Under the pieces are notes generated by a model. The model did no database searches and was not told where the DNA came from. It saw only the letters and a list, made by a program, of their open reading frames with translations. This document shows, in pieces, positions 17,103 through 26,147 of a stretch of DNA of 58,937 bases. The stretch spans positions 1 to 58,937 of the forward strand of contig JANYCD010000038.1 in assembly GCA_025360425.1 (NCBI GenBank), read 5' to 3'. The translations under genes were made by a program, and so were the position numbers. This DNA comes from Sterolibacteriaceae bacterium. GTDB taxonomy: Bacteria; Pseudomonadota; Gammaproteobacteria; Burkholderiales; Rhodocyclaceae. The number at the start of each line of letters is the position of its first letter. The stretch's first letter is position 1.

Positions 17103-17453
17103 ATGACCGCTCACCAATCCCTGCCCAAAGGCTTTGAGGATCTGCAGCCCTTCGTTGACTATTGGGTTCGCGACACCAGTGACGAACGCTGGCAACAACG
17201 CTCCAAGGCTTCAATGGAAGACATCCAATGCTTCTACGATGCCATGCTGGCGCGTGCGGAAGATGCGATAGCCTACCTTGACGCTTTTCCGCTGGATCGC
17301 ATGCCGGATGATGCCGCCTGCTTGTTCAAACTGCTTCTGGCCATTGGTCAGGCGGCGATTGCCGTGGAAATGCATCGCCAACCGCGTGCCCATCATTCCA
17401 ATTTTCCGCACGGTATCAACATTTCGCAGGGACCGAAATTTTTCGGGGGGTAG
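17103..17453 (+). CDS. Unknown small protein, first gene of the Rieske/meta operon
   Basis: A 116-residue soluble protein without signal peptide that I do not recognise. It reads MTAHQSLPKGFEDLQPFVDYWVRDTSDERWQQR and ends in a His-rich stretch EMHRQPRAHHSNFPHGINIS. GAGGAG seven bases upstream of the ATG supports the start. It precedes the Rieske oxygenase by 77 bases and is the first gene after the LysR-type promoter. A regulatory or accessory role for the oxygenase is possible, but nothing in the sequence assigns one. Confidence 0.65.
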   Translation: MTAHQSLPKGFEDLQPFVDYWVRDTSDERWQQRSKASMEDIQCFYDAMLARAEDAIAYLDAFPLDRMPDDAACLFKLLLAIGQAAIAVEMHRQPRAHHSNFPHGINISQGPKFFGG

Positions 17454-17530
17454 GTGCGCCAAAGCGGTGAATCAAAAGGATGCGCCGACCGCGTTACAAA
17501 AATCGTGAATTCAGGCAAGGAGAACGAACC

Positions 17531-18805
17531 ATGAGTGCAGTACTGGAAAACGAAGAAATTCTGGAAGGTGGCTCAAGAGAGAATTTCACCCAAATGGCGG
17601 GGCTTGATACAGGGCCGGTCTCGGTGGAATCGTATCGTTCGCCGGAGTTGTATGAGCGCGAACGCGAGCAGGTGTTCGGTCGTGCCTGGCTCTACATTGG
17701 ACGGATCGAGGAACTGCCGAATCCCGACAGCTACTTCGTCAAGGACATCGAGGTGCGTAAGGCATCGGTGCTGGTGACCCGCGACAAGCAGGGCAAGATC
17801 AGCGCCTTCCATAACGTTTGTTCCCACCGCGGAAACTTGCTGGCGCTGCAACCATCGGGTTCCCAAAGCCGCTTCACCTGCGCTTATCACGGCTGGACGT
17901 ACCGGAACAACGGCGAGTTGATCGGCGTGCCGGATCAGGGCCGCTTCTTTGATCTCGACAAGAAAAAACTGGGCCTGAAATCGATCGCCACTGATATCTG
18001 GGAAGGATTCATCTTCATCAACTTCCAGCCTGAGCCCGAAGTCAGTCTCAAGGAATTTCTTGGCTCGTATGGCGAAGTGTATGCTGGTGTTCCGCTGGTG
18101 AACAACCATCAGACGATGGTGATCGAAGCGAAATTCAACGCCAACTGGAAATTAATCGCTGATGCGTTCGCCGAGGCTTATCACGTCCCGAAGATGCACC
18201 CCGCCACGTTGGCCCCAGGCTTTGCCCACCCGGTCAAAAACAAATTCGCGCGGCCCCTGGCGGGTTTGACATATGGCCTGCATCGCTCGTTCTCCGCCTA
18301 CGGTGATCCGGAATACGTATCGCCGCCCGACTCGCACGTCGAGCGCCTCGCCTGCAAGATCGATACGGGCAGCCTGTTGGGCGCTGACCTCAGTGAAGAG
18401 GTTCTGCGACTGCGAGCGCACCCAGGGGTGAATCCGACCAAGCTGCCTTGCTGGTCGGCCGATGTCACGTGGATATTTCCCAACTTCAACATCGACTACT
18501 CACCAGGTGGTTATTGGACGCACGAATTCTGGCCGACGTCGTATAACACTACGCGCTGGGTGCTGACCATCCGTATGCCTATCGCGACCACGGTGCGTCA
18601 ACGCTTGCAACAAGAGCACTACGCAGCACGTTGGGGTGAGGTGGTGCTCGAGGACGTGACCAACTGTGAACGCATCCAGAAAGGTTTGGAATCCGGCGCC
18701 ATTAACGTCATGCAGCTACAAGACGGCGAAATGCTGATCCGACACTCACTGCACGTCCTGGACAAATGGATGGAGGCGGACACCGTGGCCGAAGCCATGA
18801 AGTGA
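17531..18805 (+). CDS. Rieske non-haem iron ring-hydroxylating oxygenase, alpha subunit
   Basis: A 424-residue oxygenase. The Rieske cluster ligands are C97-x-H99 (CSHRGN) and C117-x2-H120 (CAYHGWTY). The catalytic iron ligands are H218 and H223 in EAYHVPKMH, plus an aspartate in EDVTNCERI near 378. E215 takes the place of the bridging aspartate, as in many alpha-only enzymes. No beta subunit, ferredoxin or reductase is adjacent. It is thus probably an alpha-only oxygenase that borrows electrons, perhaps from the ferredoxin at 14602 controlled by the same type of promoter. The substrate is unknown; ring hydroxylation or demethylation of an aromatic or terpenoid acid are options. AAGGAGA lies upstream of the start. 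Confidence 0.88.
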   Translation: MSAVLENEEILEGGSRENFTQMAGLDTGPVSVESYRSPELYEREREQVFGRAWLYIGRIEELPNPDSYFVKDIEVRKASVLVTRDKQGKISAFHNVCSHRGNLLALQPSGSQSRFTCAYHGWTYRNNGELIGVPDQGRFFDLDKKKLGLKSIATDIWEGFIFINFQPEPEVSLKEFLGSYGEVYAGVPLVNNHQTMVIEAKFNANWKLIADAFAEAYHVPKMHPATLAPGFAHPVKNKFARPLAGLTYGLHRSFSAYGDPEYVSPPDSHVERLACKIDTGSLLGADLSEEVLRLRAHPGVNPTKLPCWSADVTWIFPNFNIDYSPGGYWTHEFWPTSYNTTRWVLTIRMPIATTVRQRLQQEHYAARWGEVVLEDVTNCERIQKGLESGAINVMQLQDGEMLIRHSLHVLDKWMEADTVAEAMK

Positions 18806-18898
18806 TACGCCTCTCTAACCCTTAGCGCCGCGACCTCAAGCGCGGTTGGGGCAACACACAGAAGTGTGGAACAGACAGTTTTTCGAAACGGTGTGATG

Positions 18899-18918
18899 GC
18901 GTCACCCTGGGGTGACGC
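18899..18918. promoter_or_regulatory. 20-base perfect palindrome between Rieske and flavoprotein genes
   Basis: GCGTCACCC-TG-GGGTGACGC is a nine-base perfect dyad with a two-base centre. The loop is too short for a stable hairpin, so a dimeric protein-binding site is as likely as an RNA element. A hairpin CCGCG / CGCGG (18828-18845) lies upstream in the same 163-base gap. No T-tract follows either. Confidence 0.4.
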
Positions 18919-18968
18919 TGCGTTATCAATTTCCTAAAACTAAAAATCAGTCAGGGGATCGTGATCCT

Positions 18969-20780
18969 ATGAGCAAAAAGTTAGTAAATGACGCTACCTT
19001 GGCTGACTCGGCCGAAGGTGATGCAGTGACCCTGAAGTCGAGGCGCAGTGTCCTGAAAGGCTTGGCAGCAGGATCCGTTGCCGCCATGAGTGCCACGGTT
19101 CCGGGAATCGCTGCGGCGAAGACTGGCGCAAAAACGCGCTGGCAGATGGAAAGCGACATTGTGATCGTGGGCAGCGGCATTGCCGCCGTGTCGGCCGCGA
19201 TCGCGGCGGCCACGGCAGGGGCCTCGGTCATCATGCTGGAAAAAATGCCCTTCTATGGCGGAACAACTGCCAAGTCCGGCGGCGTATTCTGGATTCCCAA
19301 CAATCCCTATCTGCGCAGTCAAGGTGTAGCCGATGAGCGCATCGATGCCATGCGTTACATGGTGCGATGCTCCTATCCCCATCGCTACGATGTGTCTTTG
19401 CCGCTGCTGGGTATTTCGCAGCGTGAGTTTGATCTGATCGCCGCGTTTTACGACAACGGCGCCAAGGTCCTGGAAACGCTGACGGCCACAACTGGATTGA
19501 AGATCATGCCCTGGCTTGCCTGGGACGGTAAACCATTTCCTGACTACTACGCGAACTTTCCCGAGAACAAGGTACATCGTGGACGTTCGCTGGTATGCGA
19601 TGTCACCGGCCATCCTGAGCGGATCATCTGGCCAACAACTGGCGGTAGTGGCGAATCCTTGTTATGGCAACTCAAGCAAAAGTTTGAATCGTTGCCGATC
19701 AAAAGTTTCCTCGAGCATAGCGTTCGTGGTTTGACGCGGAACAGCCGCGGTGACGTTAACGGCGTGGTGGTGGATAACGGCGGCGACAAACCGATCAACG
19801 TCCACGCCCGTAAGGCGGTGATCTTTTGCAGCGGGGGATTCGCACACAACCCCGAACTCGCTGCGAACTTTCTCAAGGGGCATATCTGGGGCGCCTGCGC
19901 GGCTCCCGGTAGCACCGGTGACTTCGTGCCGATCGCCATGAGTGCAGGGGCTGTACTGGGGAACATGAACAATGCATGGTGGGGCCAGGTGCCGGTAGAA
20001 GTTGCATTGAAGACACGCAGCGTGGCGGCCGACATCTGGTCCACGCCGGGTGACAGCATGATTCAGGTAAATCGTTACGGGCGGCGTTTCGTCAACGAAA
20101 AAATCCAGTACAACGAGCGGACGCAGGTTCATTTCACCTGGGATCCGGTACGCGGCGAATACCCGAACCTGCTCTCCTTCATGATCTGGGATGCGCGAAC
20201 TGCCAAACACTATGCGGGTTATGACCCGATACCCGCCGCCAGTGCGACACACCCGCATGTCATTGAAGGCGCGACGCTTGACGAACTCGCGGCAAATATC
20301 GAGGCACGACTGGCTTCGATTGCGGCCCGGACTGGGGCGCTCAGGCTTGATGGAAAATTTCTCGACAACCTGAGCGAAACGATCACCCGTTTCAACGGAA
20401 TGGCGGAAAAAGGGCTTGACGACGATTTCAGCCGCGGCAATTCGCCGATCGAAATATCTTTCCAGTTTTACGATCTGGAGAAGGCGCCGAATCCCCATTC
20501 CAACATCACCATGTATCCGATCTCCGGCAACGGACCCTATTACGCCGTGATCCTTGGCGCCGGCGCGCTCGATACCAAGGGCGGCGCGGTGGTCAATGCC
20601 AAGGGGCAGGTTCTCGATGCCAAGGGTCACTCCTTGCCGGGGTTGTATGCGGCCGGCAATTGCGCTGCCAGCCCTGCGGCGCAAGCCTATTGGGGCGGCG
20701 GCGGAACGATCGGACCCCACATCACCTTCGGTTATCTGGCGGGCCAGAGCGCAGCGGCCGAAGCCGTCAAGCCTGCCTGA
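18969..20780 (+). CDS. Tat-exported KstD-like FAD dehydrogenase, first paralogue
   Basis: A 603-residue flavoprotein. R25-R26 in KSRRSVLKG, followed by a hydrophobic stretch and the cleavage-like GIAAAK, form a twin-arginine signal, so the enzyme should act in the periplasm. The FAD site is IVIVGSGIAAVSAA...VIMLEK; the third glycine of GxGxxG is replaced by alanine. GGTTAKSGGVFWIPNN and GPYYAVILGAGALDTKGG are the blocks seen in 3-ketosteroid-delta-1-dehydrogenases and in cyclohexanone dehydrogenase. These enzymes introduce a double bond next to a ring ketone. The conserved tyrosine in QYNERTQ is a catalytic-base candidate. A paralogue lies at 27527 and a cytochrome c at 27089. Start 18969 is chosen because it leaves the Tat motif in the usual place. 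Confidence 0.82.
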   Translation: MSKKLVNDATLADSAEGDAVTLKSRRSVLKGLAAGSVAAMSATVPGIAAAKTGAKTRWQMESDIVIVGSGIAAVSAAIAAATAGASVIMLEKMPFYGGTTAKSGGVFWIPNNPYLRSQGVADERIDAMRYMVRCSYPHRYDVSLPLLGISQREFDLIAAFYDNGAKVLETLTATTGLKIMPWLAWDGKPFPDYYANFPENKVHRGRSLVCDVTGHPERIIWPTTGGSGESLLWQLKQKFESLPIKSFLEHSVRGLTRNSRGDVNGVVVDNGGDKPINVHARKAVIFCSGGFAHNPELAANFLKGHIWGACAAPGSTGDFVPIAMSAGAVLGNMNNAWWGQVPVEVALKTRSVAADIWSTPGDSMIQVNRYGRRFVNEKIQYNERTQVHFTWDPVRGEYPNLLSFMIWDARTAKHYAGYDPIPAASATHPHVIEGATLDELAANIEARLASIAARTGALRLDGKFLDNLSETITRFNGMAEKGLDDDFSRGNSPIEISFQFYDLEKAPNPHSNITMYPISGNGPYYAVILGAGALDTKGGAVVNAKGQVLDAKGHSLPGLYAAGNCAASPAAQAYWGGGGTIGPHITFGYLAGQSAAAEAVKPA

Positions 20781-20785
20781 ACACT

Positions 20786-22249
20786 ATGGCAAAGACCTTT
20801 TTGCATTTCATCAATGGCGAGTTTGTACAGAGTCACGGCGGTCGCACGTTTGAAAAGCGGAGCCCGATCGACAACAGCCTGATTGGCACGATCCATGAGG
20901 GAGGCAAGCACGAGATCGATGCAGCCGTAACTGCGGCGCAGGCAGCCCTGCATGGTCCGTGGCGGAAGTTGAGTATCGAGCAGCGTGCCGAAATGCTGTA
21001 TCGGGTGGCCGACGAAATCACCCGTCGCTTCGATGAATTCGTGGCGGCCGAGATGGCCGATACCGGACAACCGAAGAGCGTGATGGAGCACGCCTTCATT
21101 CCACGCGGCGCGGCAAATTTCAAGGCATTTGCCGACACCGTCAAGAATGTCGCGACCGAAACCTTTATCACGCCGACGCCCGATGGAAAAGGGGCGATCA
21201 ACTATGCATTGCGTGGTCCCAAAGGCGTCATCGGTGTCATCTGTCCGTGGAATGCCCCGTTGTTGCTGATGACATGGAAAGTAGCGCCGGCACTGGCGTG
21301 CGGCAACACGGTTGTCGTCAAGCCCTCGGAAGAAACTCCGGCCACTGCGACCCTGCTCGGCGAAGTCATGAACGCCGTAGGCATTCCGAAAGGCGTGTAC
21401 AACGTGGTGCATGGTTTCGGGTCCGACTCGGCCGGGGAATTCCTGACCCGGCATCCGGGGGTCTCGGCGATCACCTTTACCGGCGAAACGCGGACCGGCG
21501 CAGAAATCATGAAAGCCGCCGCCGTCGGGCTGCGGGATGTCTCGTTTGAACTGGGCGGCAAGAACGCCGGAATCATTTTTGCGGATTGTGATCTGAATGC
21601 CGCGGTGGATAGCGCGATGCGTTCTGTGTTTCTCAACTGCGGGCAAGTCTGTTTGGGTACCGAGCGCCTGTTAGTTGAGCGACCGATATTCAGTCAGTTT
21701 GTTGCCATGCTGAAAGAACGGGCGGAAAAGCTCAAGGTAGGACGCTCGGAAGACAAGTCGACCACGCTGGGTCCGTTGATCAGCAAGTCGCACCAAAGCA
21801 AGGTGCTGTCCTACTACGAGAACGCTCGGGCCGAGGGTGCAATGGTCGTGACCGGCGGCGGTATACCGAAAGTTTCCGTGGACCTGGAGCAGGGATTCTG
21901 GGTTGAGCCGACCATCTGGACCGGGCTTTCCGAGACTGCAACGGTGGTCAGGGAAGAGATATTCGGGCCTTGCTGTCACGTCGCCCCGTTCGATCACGAG
22001 GATGAAGCAATCCGCATGGCCAACGATACGCCGTACGGACTATCGACGATGATATGGACGCGTGACCTGGCCCGCGCCCATCGTGTCGCAGCCGAAGTCG
22101 AAGTCGGCCTGACGTGGATCAACTCATGGTTCCTGCGTGATCTGCGCACGCCTTTTGGCGGCTCCAAGCAGTCCGGCATCGGTCGCGAGGGTGGCGTGCA
22201 TTCACTGGAGTTCTATACCGAGCTGCGCAACGTCTGCGTAAAGCTTTGA
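20786..22249 (+). CDS. dmpC: 2-hydroxymuconic semialdehyde dehydrogenase
   Basis: A 487-residue NAD-dependent ALDH that oxidises the catechol ring-cleavage product to 4-oxalocrotonate (2-hydroxymuconate). Motifs include VICPWNAPLLLMTWK, the glutamate in FELGGKNAG (about 252) and the catalytic cysteine in LNCGQVCLGTERLLVE (about 286). The ending WFLRDLRTPFGGSKQSGIGREGG is typical of the DmpC/XylG group. It starts six bases after the flavoprotein stop and leads the block of meta-cleavage genes dmpC-E-H-I-F-G-B. Confidence 0.93.
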   Translation: MAKTFLHFINGEFVQSHGGRTFEKRSPIDNSLIGTIHEGGKHEIDAAVTAAQAALHGPWRKLSIEQRAEMLYRVADEITRRFDEFVAAEMADTGQPKSVMEHAFIPRGAANFKAFADTVKNVATETFITPTPDGKGAINYALRGPKGVIGVICPWNAPLLLMTWKVAPALACGNTVVVKPSEETPATATLLGEVMNAVGIPKGVYNVVHGFGSDSAGEFLTRHPGVSAITFTGETRTGAEIMKAAAVGLRDVSFELGGKNAGIIFADCDLNAAVDSAMRSVFLNCGQVCLGTERLLVERPIFSQFVAMLKERAEKLKVGRSEDKSTTLGPLISKSHQSKVLSYYENARAEGAMVVTGGGIPKVSVDLEQGFWVEPTIWTGLSETATVVREEIFGPCCHVAPFDHEDEAIRMANDTPYGLSTMIWTRDLARAHRVAAEVEVGLTWINSWFLRDLRTPFGGSKQSGIGREGGVHSLEFYTELRNVCVKL

Positions 22250-22283
22250 AGCTTGTTCTTACCACATACAAAACAACTGCACG

Positions 22284-23078
22284 ATGACCCCGCAAGACAT
22301 ACAAAAATACGGCGACGAGCTGTATGAAGCGTTCGCCACACGCAAGACCGTGGCGCCGCTGACGGATCGGGTTCCCGGCATTACGATTGACGACGCTTAC
22401 CGGATTCAGGAGCGGATGGTGTTTCGTCGCCTGAAGGCGGGAGAAACCATCGTCGGCAAAAAAATTGGCGTCACCAGCAAGGTGATGCAGGACATGGTCG
22501 GCGTTACCCAGCCGGATTTCGGTCAACTGACCTCCGCCATGGCTTACAGCGAGGGGCAGGACCTGCCTCTCGGCGGCATGATCCAGCCCAAGGCCGAAGC
22601 CGAGGTGGCGTTCGTGCTCAAGCGCGATCTCAATGGTCCCGGCATCACGGCGACGGATGTCATTCTTGCCACCGATTACGTGGTGCCCTGTTTCGAGATC
22701 GTTGACTCGCGCATCACCGACTGGAAGATCAAGATACAGGACACCATTGCCGACAACGCATCCTGCGGTGTCTACCTGCTGGGCAGCGCGAAGAAAAAAC
22801 TGTCCGAGCTGGATCTGAATTTGGCCGGCATGGTGCTGGAAAAAAATGGCCAGTTGTTCAGCACCGCCGCCGGCGCTGCCGTGCAGGGCGGCCCGGTCAA
22901 TGCGGTGGTCTGGCTTGCCAACACGCTGGGCGCGCTGGGGCTGCCGTTCAAGGCAGGCGAGGTCATTCTCTCCGGGTCGCAATCCACCCTGGTTTCGATT
23001 GCACCCGGCGACACGCTCAATTGCATTGTCGGCGGCCTCGGCGCCTGCCGGATCAACTTTACAGCGGGGGCGGCATGA
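22284..23078 (+). CDS. dmpE: 2-oxopent-4-enoate (2-hydroxypentadienoate) hydratase
   Basis: A 264-residue hydratase that adds water to 2-hydroxypenta-2,4-dienoate to give 4-hydroxy-2-oxovalerate. The blocks GKKIGVTSKVMQDMVGV and QPDFGQLTSAM, IQPKAEAEVAF and FEIVDSRITDWKIKIQDTIADNASCG follow DmpE. The metal ligands would be the glutamates of KAEAEVAF. It overlaps the next gene by four bases (ATGA). DmpE and DmpH are homologous; residue agreement with DmpE around DWKIKIQDT decides the assignment. Confidence 0.92.
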   Translation: MTPQDIQKYGDELYEAFATRKTVAPLTDRVPGITIDDAYRIQERMVFRRLKAGETIVGKKIGVTSKVMQDMVGVTQPDFGQLTSAMAYSEGQDLPLGGMIQPKAEAEVAFVLKRDLNGPGITATDVILATDYVVPCFEIVDSRITDWKIKIQDTIADNASCGVYLLGSAKKKLSELDLNLAGMVLEKNGQLFSTAAGAAVQGGPVNAVVWLANTLGALGLPFKAGEVILSGSQSTLVSIAPGDTLNCIVGGLGACRINFTAGAA

Positions 23079-23863
23079 CGCTTTCTGCGCAGGCGCTTAA
23101 CAAGCTGGCCGATGTGGTACTCCATGCCCAGGACCATGCCCACACCATCCCCAAAGTCACGCTGGAACATCCCCAGATGAGCATTGAGGACGGCTATGCG
23201 GTGCAGCATGAACTGCGCCGCCGCCGCATCCTGCGTGGCGAACGTCTCATCGGCCTGAAGGGCGGCCTGACTTCGAAAGCCAAGATGGATCAGATGGGGG
23301 TGCACTCGCCGAGCTTCGGCTTTCTCACCAACATCATGGCCAGCCCGGAAAATGCGGCGATCACATTCAGCAGCATGATTCATCCCCGCGTCGAGGCGGA
23401 AATCGCCTTTGTCACCAACCGCGAGTTGGGTGGTCCGGATTGCACGATTGACGAAGTGTTGGCCGCGACCGAGTACGTGATCCCTGCGGTCGAGGTCATC
23501 GACTCGCGCTTCGAGAACTTCAAACTGGACCTGATCAGCGCCATCGCCGACAATGCATCGTCATGCCGCTATGTCACGGGCGGGAGACCGCGTGGTGCGA
23601 GGGATCTGGACTTGCGCACGGTGGGTGTTGTCATCGAAAAGAACGGCGTTATCCAGGCGCTGGGCGCAGGCGCAGCGGTTCTGAACCACCCTGCGAATTC
23701 CATCGTGATGCTGGTACAGCACCTGGCGAAGTATCGCGAAATATTGCCCGCAGGCAGCTTCGTCATGACCGGTGGAATCACCGAAGCAATACCGGTGAAG
23801 GCCGGCGATTCAATTGTCGCCCGGTTCCAGGACATGGGCAGTGTCTCGCTTCACTTTGTCTAG
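23075..23863 (+). CDS. dmpH: 4-oxalocrotonate decarboxylase
   Basis: A 262-residue paralogue of the hydratase, with MGVHSPSFGFLTNIM, HPRVEAEIAFVTN and VIDSRFENFKLDLISAIADNASS. The FENFKFDL-type segment identifies 4-oxalocrotonate decarboxylases, which convert the tautomerised oxalocrotonate to 2-hydroxypentadienoate and CO2. In this family the enzyme forms a complex with the hydratase, and here the two genes overlap by four bases. An upstream in-frame start at 23021 would lie inside dmpE and is rejected. Confidence 0.92.
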   Translation: MTLSAQALNKLADVVLHAQDHAHTIPKVTLEHPQMSIEDGYAVQHELRRRRILRGERLIGLKGGLTSKAKMDQMGVHSPSFGFLTNIMASPENAAITFSSMIHPRVEAEIAFVTNRELGGPDCTIDEVLAATEYVIPAVEVIDSRFENFKLDLISAIADNASSCRYVTGGRPRGARDLDLRTVGVVIEKNGVIQALGAGAAVLNHPANSIVMLVQHLAKYREILPAGSFVMTGGITEAIPVKAGDSIVARFQDMGSVSLHFV

Positions 23864-23902
23864 ACCCATGCAATTTTTAATTCTCTTTCTTCGAGGCAAA
23901 CC

Positions 23903-24118
23903 ATGCCAATCATTCAAGTAAACATGCTTGAGGGCCGAACCACTCAGCAAAAGCGCAGCCTTGCCAAAGGCCTGACGGATGCGGCAGTGCAAGCCCTTGG
24001 CGTCAACCCGCAGTCAGTGCGCATCCTCATTCATGAACTCGAGCCCGAGCATTTCGCCGTCGCCGGTGTCACCGCCGGCGAGAAGCCGCTGGCAAACGGA
24101 AACGGTGGCGCGCGATGA
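23903..24118 (+). CDS. dmpI: 4-oxalocrotonate tautomerase
   Basis: A 71-residue tautomerase. After removal of Met the catalytic Pro1 is exposed, and Arg11, Arg39 and Phe50 all fall at the positions known from the Pseudomonas enzyme. It ketonises 2-hydroxymuconate before decarboxylation. It is a few residues longer at the C-terminus ([11 protein letters not shown]) than the usual 62. Its stop overlaps the start of dmpF by four bases. Confidence 0.94.
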   Translation: MPIIQVNMLEGRTTQQKRSLAKGLTDAAVQALGVNPQSVRILIHELEPEHFAVAGVTAGEKPLANGNGGAR

Positions 24119-25050
24119 AGAAGATCAAGTGTGCCGTGATCGGACCAGGGAACATTGGTACGGACCTGATCTACAAGCTCAAGCGCAGCGAAGTTCTGGA
24201 GCCGGTATGGATGGTGGGCATCGATGCCTCGTCGGAAGGTCTGCAGCGCGCGCGCGAGATGGAGCTGAAGACCACCCACGAGGGTGTAGACGGTTTGCTG
24301 CCACATATTGCCGCGGACGGCGTGCAGATCGCCTTTGATGCCACGTCGGCCTACGTGCACGCCGAGAACTCGCGCAAGCTCAATGCGGTTGGCGTATTGA
24401 TGATCGATCTCACGCCTGCGGCAATCGGTCCCTATTGCTGCCCCGCGGTCAATATTGCGGAACTGGCGGGAAAGAAGGTGATGAACGTCAACATGATTTC
24501 CTGTGGCGGTCAGGCAACGATTCCGATGGTGTACGCCGTGTCAAGAGTCCAGCCGGTAACCTATGGCGAAATCGTGGCCACGACTGCCTCCAAATCGATC
24601 GGTCCGGGTACACGGGCGAATCTGGACGAGTTTACCGAGACCACCGCCAACGCGGTATCCAAGGTCGGGGGATCGGCGCGCGGCAAGGCGCTGGTCGTGG
24701 TCAATCCGGCCGAACCACCATTGATGATGAGAAACACCATCTATTGCCTGACCGAATCGGAACCCGATCGAAAGCGGATTGCCGAGTCCGTGGCGGCGAT
24801 GCTGATCGAGGTGCAGAAGTACGTGCCCGGATACAAGCTGGTCAACGGTCCGGTGTTCGACGGCAAGAAGGTCGCAATCTATCTTGAGGTTGAAGGGCTT
24901 GGCGACTATCTGCCGAAGTATGCAGGCAACCTCGACATCATGACGGCCGCCGCGGCTCGCACCGCCGAGTTGTTTGCCAGCGAGATATTGAACGGCACGC
25001 TGACGCTGAAACCGACAAATCAAAACTTGCACGCGGAGGTAACACCATGA
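24115..25050 (+). CDS. dmpF: Acetaldehyde dehydrogenase (acylating)
   Basis: A 311-residue NAD- and CoA-dependent dehydrogenase that turns acetaldehyde into acetyl-CoA. The Rossmann motif is [11 protein letters not shown]. The catalytic cysteine is C130 in [11 protein letters not shown], equivalent to C132 of DmpF. The C-terminal block [18 protein letters not shown] is conserved in the family. It overlaps dmpI and dmpG by four bases each, which fits the known channelling complex with the aldolase. Confidence 0.95.
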   Translation: MKKIKCAVIGPGNIGTDLIYKLKRSEVLEPVWMVGIDASSEGLQRAREMELKTTHEGVDGLLPHIAADGVQIAFDATSAYVHAENSRKLNAVGVLMIDLTPAAIGPYCCPAVNIAELAGKKVMNVNMISCGGQATIPMVYAVSRVQPVTYGEIVATTASKSIGPGTRANLDEFTETTANAVSKVGGSARGKALVVVNPAEPPLMMRNTIYCLTESEPDRKRIAESVAAMLIEVQKYVPGYKLVNGPVFDGKKVAIYLEVEGLGDYLPKYAGNLDIMTAAAARTAELFASEILNGTLTLKPTNQNLHAEVTP

Positions 25051-26102
25051 GCGATCAAAAATTAAAGGGCCGGAAAATCGTCCTGCACGACATGTCACTG
25101 CGTGATGGCATGCATGCGAAACGCGAGCAGATTTCGGTGGAGCAGATGGTCCGCATGTCGACGGCAATGGACGATGCCGGCGTTCCGGTCATCCAGGTTA
25201 CGCACGGGGCGGGGCTGGGAGGAAATTCCCTGCAACACGGCTTCGCACCACATACCAACGAAGAGTATCTTCAGGCGGTAGTGCCGCTGATGAAAAAGGC
25301 GACGATTTCGGTGCTGCTCATCCCGGGAATGGGAACCATGAAGGCGCTCCAGTCGGCCTATGACTGCGGCGCCCGCTACGTCCATGTAGCAACCCATTGC
25401 ACAGAGGCGGACACCTCGCCGCAGCACATCGCGTACGCGCGCAAGCTCGGCATGTACACCACCGGCTTCCTGATGATGGCGCATCTCAACTCACCTGAGG
25501 GGCTCGCCGCCCAGGGCAAGCTGATGGAGTCTTACGGCGCGCAAACCATTTACGTCACCGACTCGGCGGGCTACATGCTGCCGGACGATGTCAAGGCGCA
25601 GGTGCGCGCCTTGCGCGACGTGTTAAAGCCGGAGACCGAGATCGGGTTCCACGGCCATCACAATCTCGGTATGGGCATCGCCAATTCGATCGCTGCCATT
25701 GAAGAGGGCGCCAGCAGCATCGACGCCTCCATGGGAGGTTTTGGCGCCGGTGCTGGCAATACGCCGCTGGAGGTTCTCGCTGCCGTGCTGATGCGCATGG
25801 GTGCGGAAACGGGCTGCGATCTATTCAAGTTGATGGACATCGCCGAAGACATTGTCGTTCCGATGATGGACCACATCGTGAGGGTTGATCGTGCATCACT
25901 CACCATCGGCTATTACGGTGTCTATTCGAGCTTCCTGTTGTATGCAAAGCGGGCCGCTGAGCGATTCGGTGTGCCAGCGCGCGACATATTGATTGAGGTT
26001 GGCCGCCGGAAGATGATCGGCGGGCAGGAAGACATGATCGAAGACACCGCGATCACACTGGCCAAGCAGCGCAACGTGAACCTGTCGGCGTACGCCGCTT
26101 AG
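25047..26102 (+). CDS. dmpG: 4-hydroxy-2-oxovalerate aldolase
   Basis: A 351-residue TIM-barrel aldolase that cleaves 4-hydroxy-2-oxovalerate to pyruvate and acetaldehyde. [18 protein letters not shown] gives the catalytic Arg/Asp pair, and [15 protein letters not shown] gives the metal-binding His-x-His. [19 protein letters not shown] is a further family block. The C-terminal part is the DmpG-specific communication domain that docks onto DmpF. The start overlaps dmpF (ATGA). Confidence 0.95.
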   Translation: MSDQKLKGRKIVLHDMSLRDGMHAKREQISVEQMVRMSTAMDDAGVPVIQVTHGAGLGGNSLQHGFAPHTNEEYLQAVVPLMKKATISVLLIPGMGTMKALQSAYDCGARYVHVATHCTEADTSPQHIAYARKLGMYTTGFLMMAHLNSPEGLAAQGKLMESYGAQTIYVTDSAGYMLPDDVKAQVRALRDVLKPETEIGFHGHHNLGMGIANSIAAIEEGASSIDASMGGFGAGAGNTPLEVLAAVLMRMGAETGCDLFKLMDIAEDIVVPMMDHIVRVDRASLTIGYYGVYSSFLLYAKRAAERFGVPARDILIEVGRRKMIGGQEDMIEDTAITLAKQRNVNLSAYAA

Positions 26103-26147
26103 GTCGCATCACAGCCAAAGAAAAATCAATACACGGAGGATTTAATC

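Noticed and set aside
19662-20720. 352-codon minus-strand frame
   Set aside because: Shadow of the first KstD-like flavoprotein, which shows Tat and FAD motifs.
18969-20780. Fumarate reductase / succinate dehydrogenase flavoprotein as an alternative name
   Set aside because: The substrate block GGTTAKSGGVFWIPNN and the C-terminal GPYYAVILGAG are of the KstD type; no haem or iron-sulphur domain is fused.
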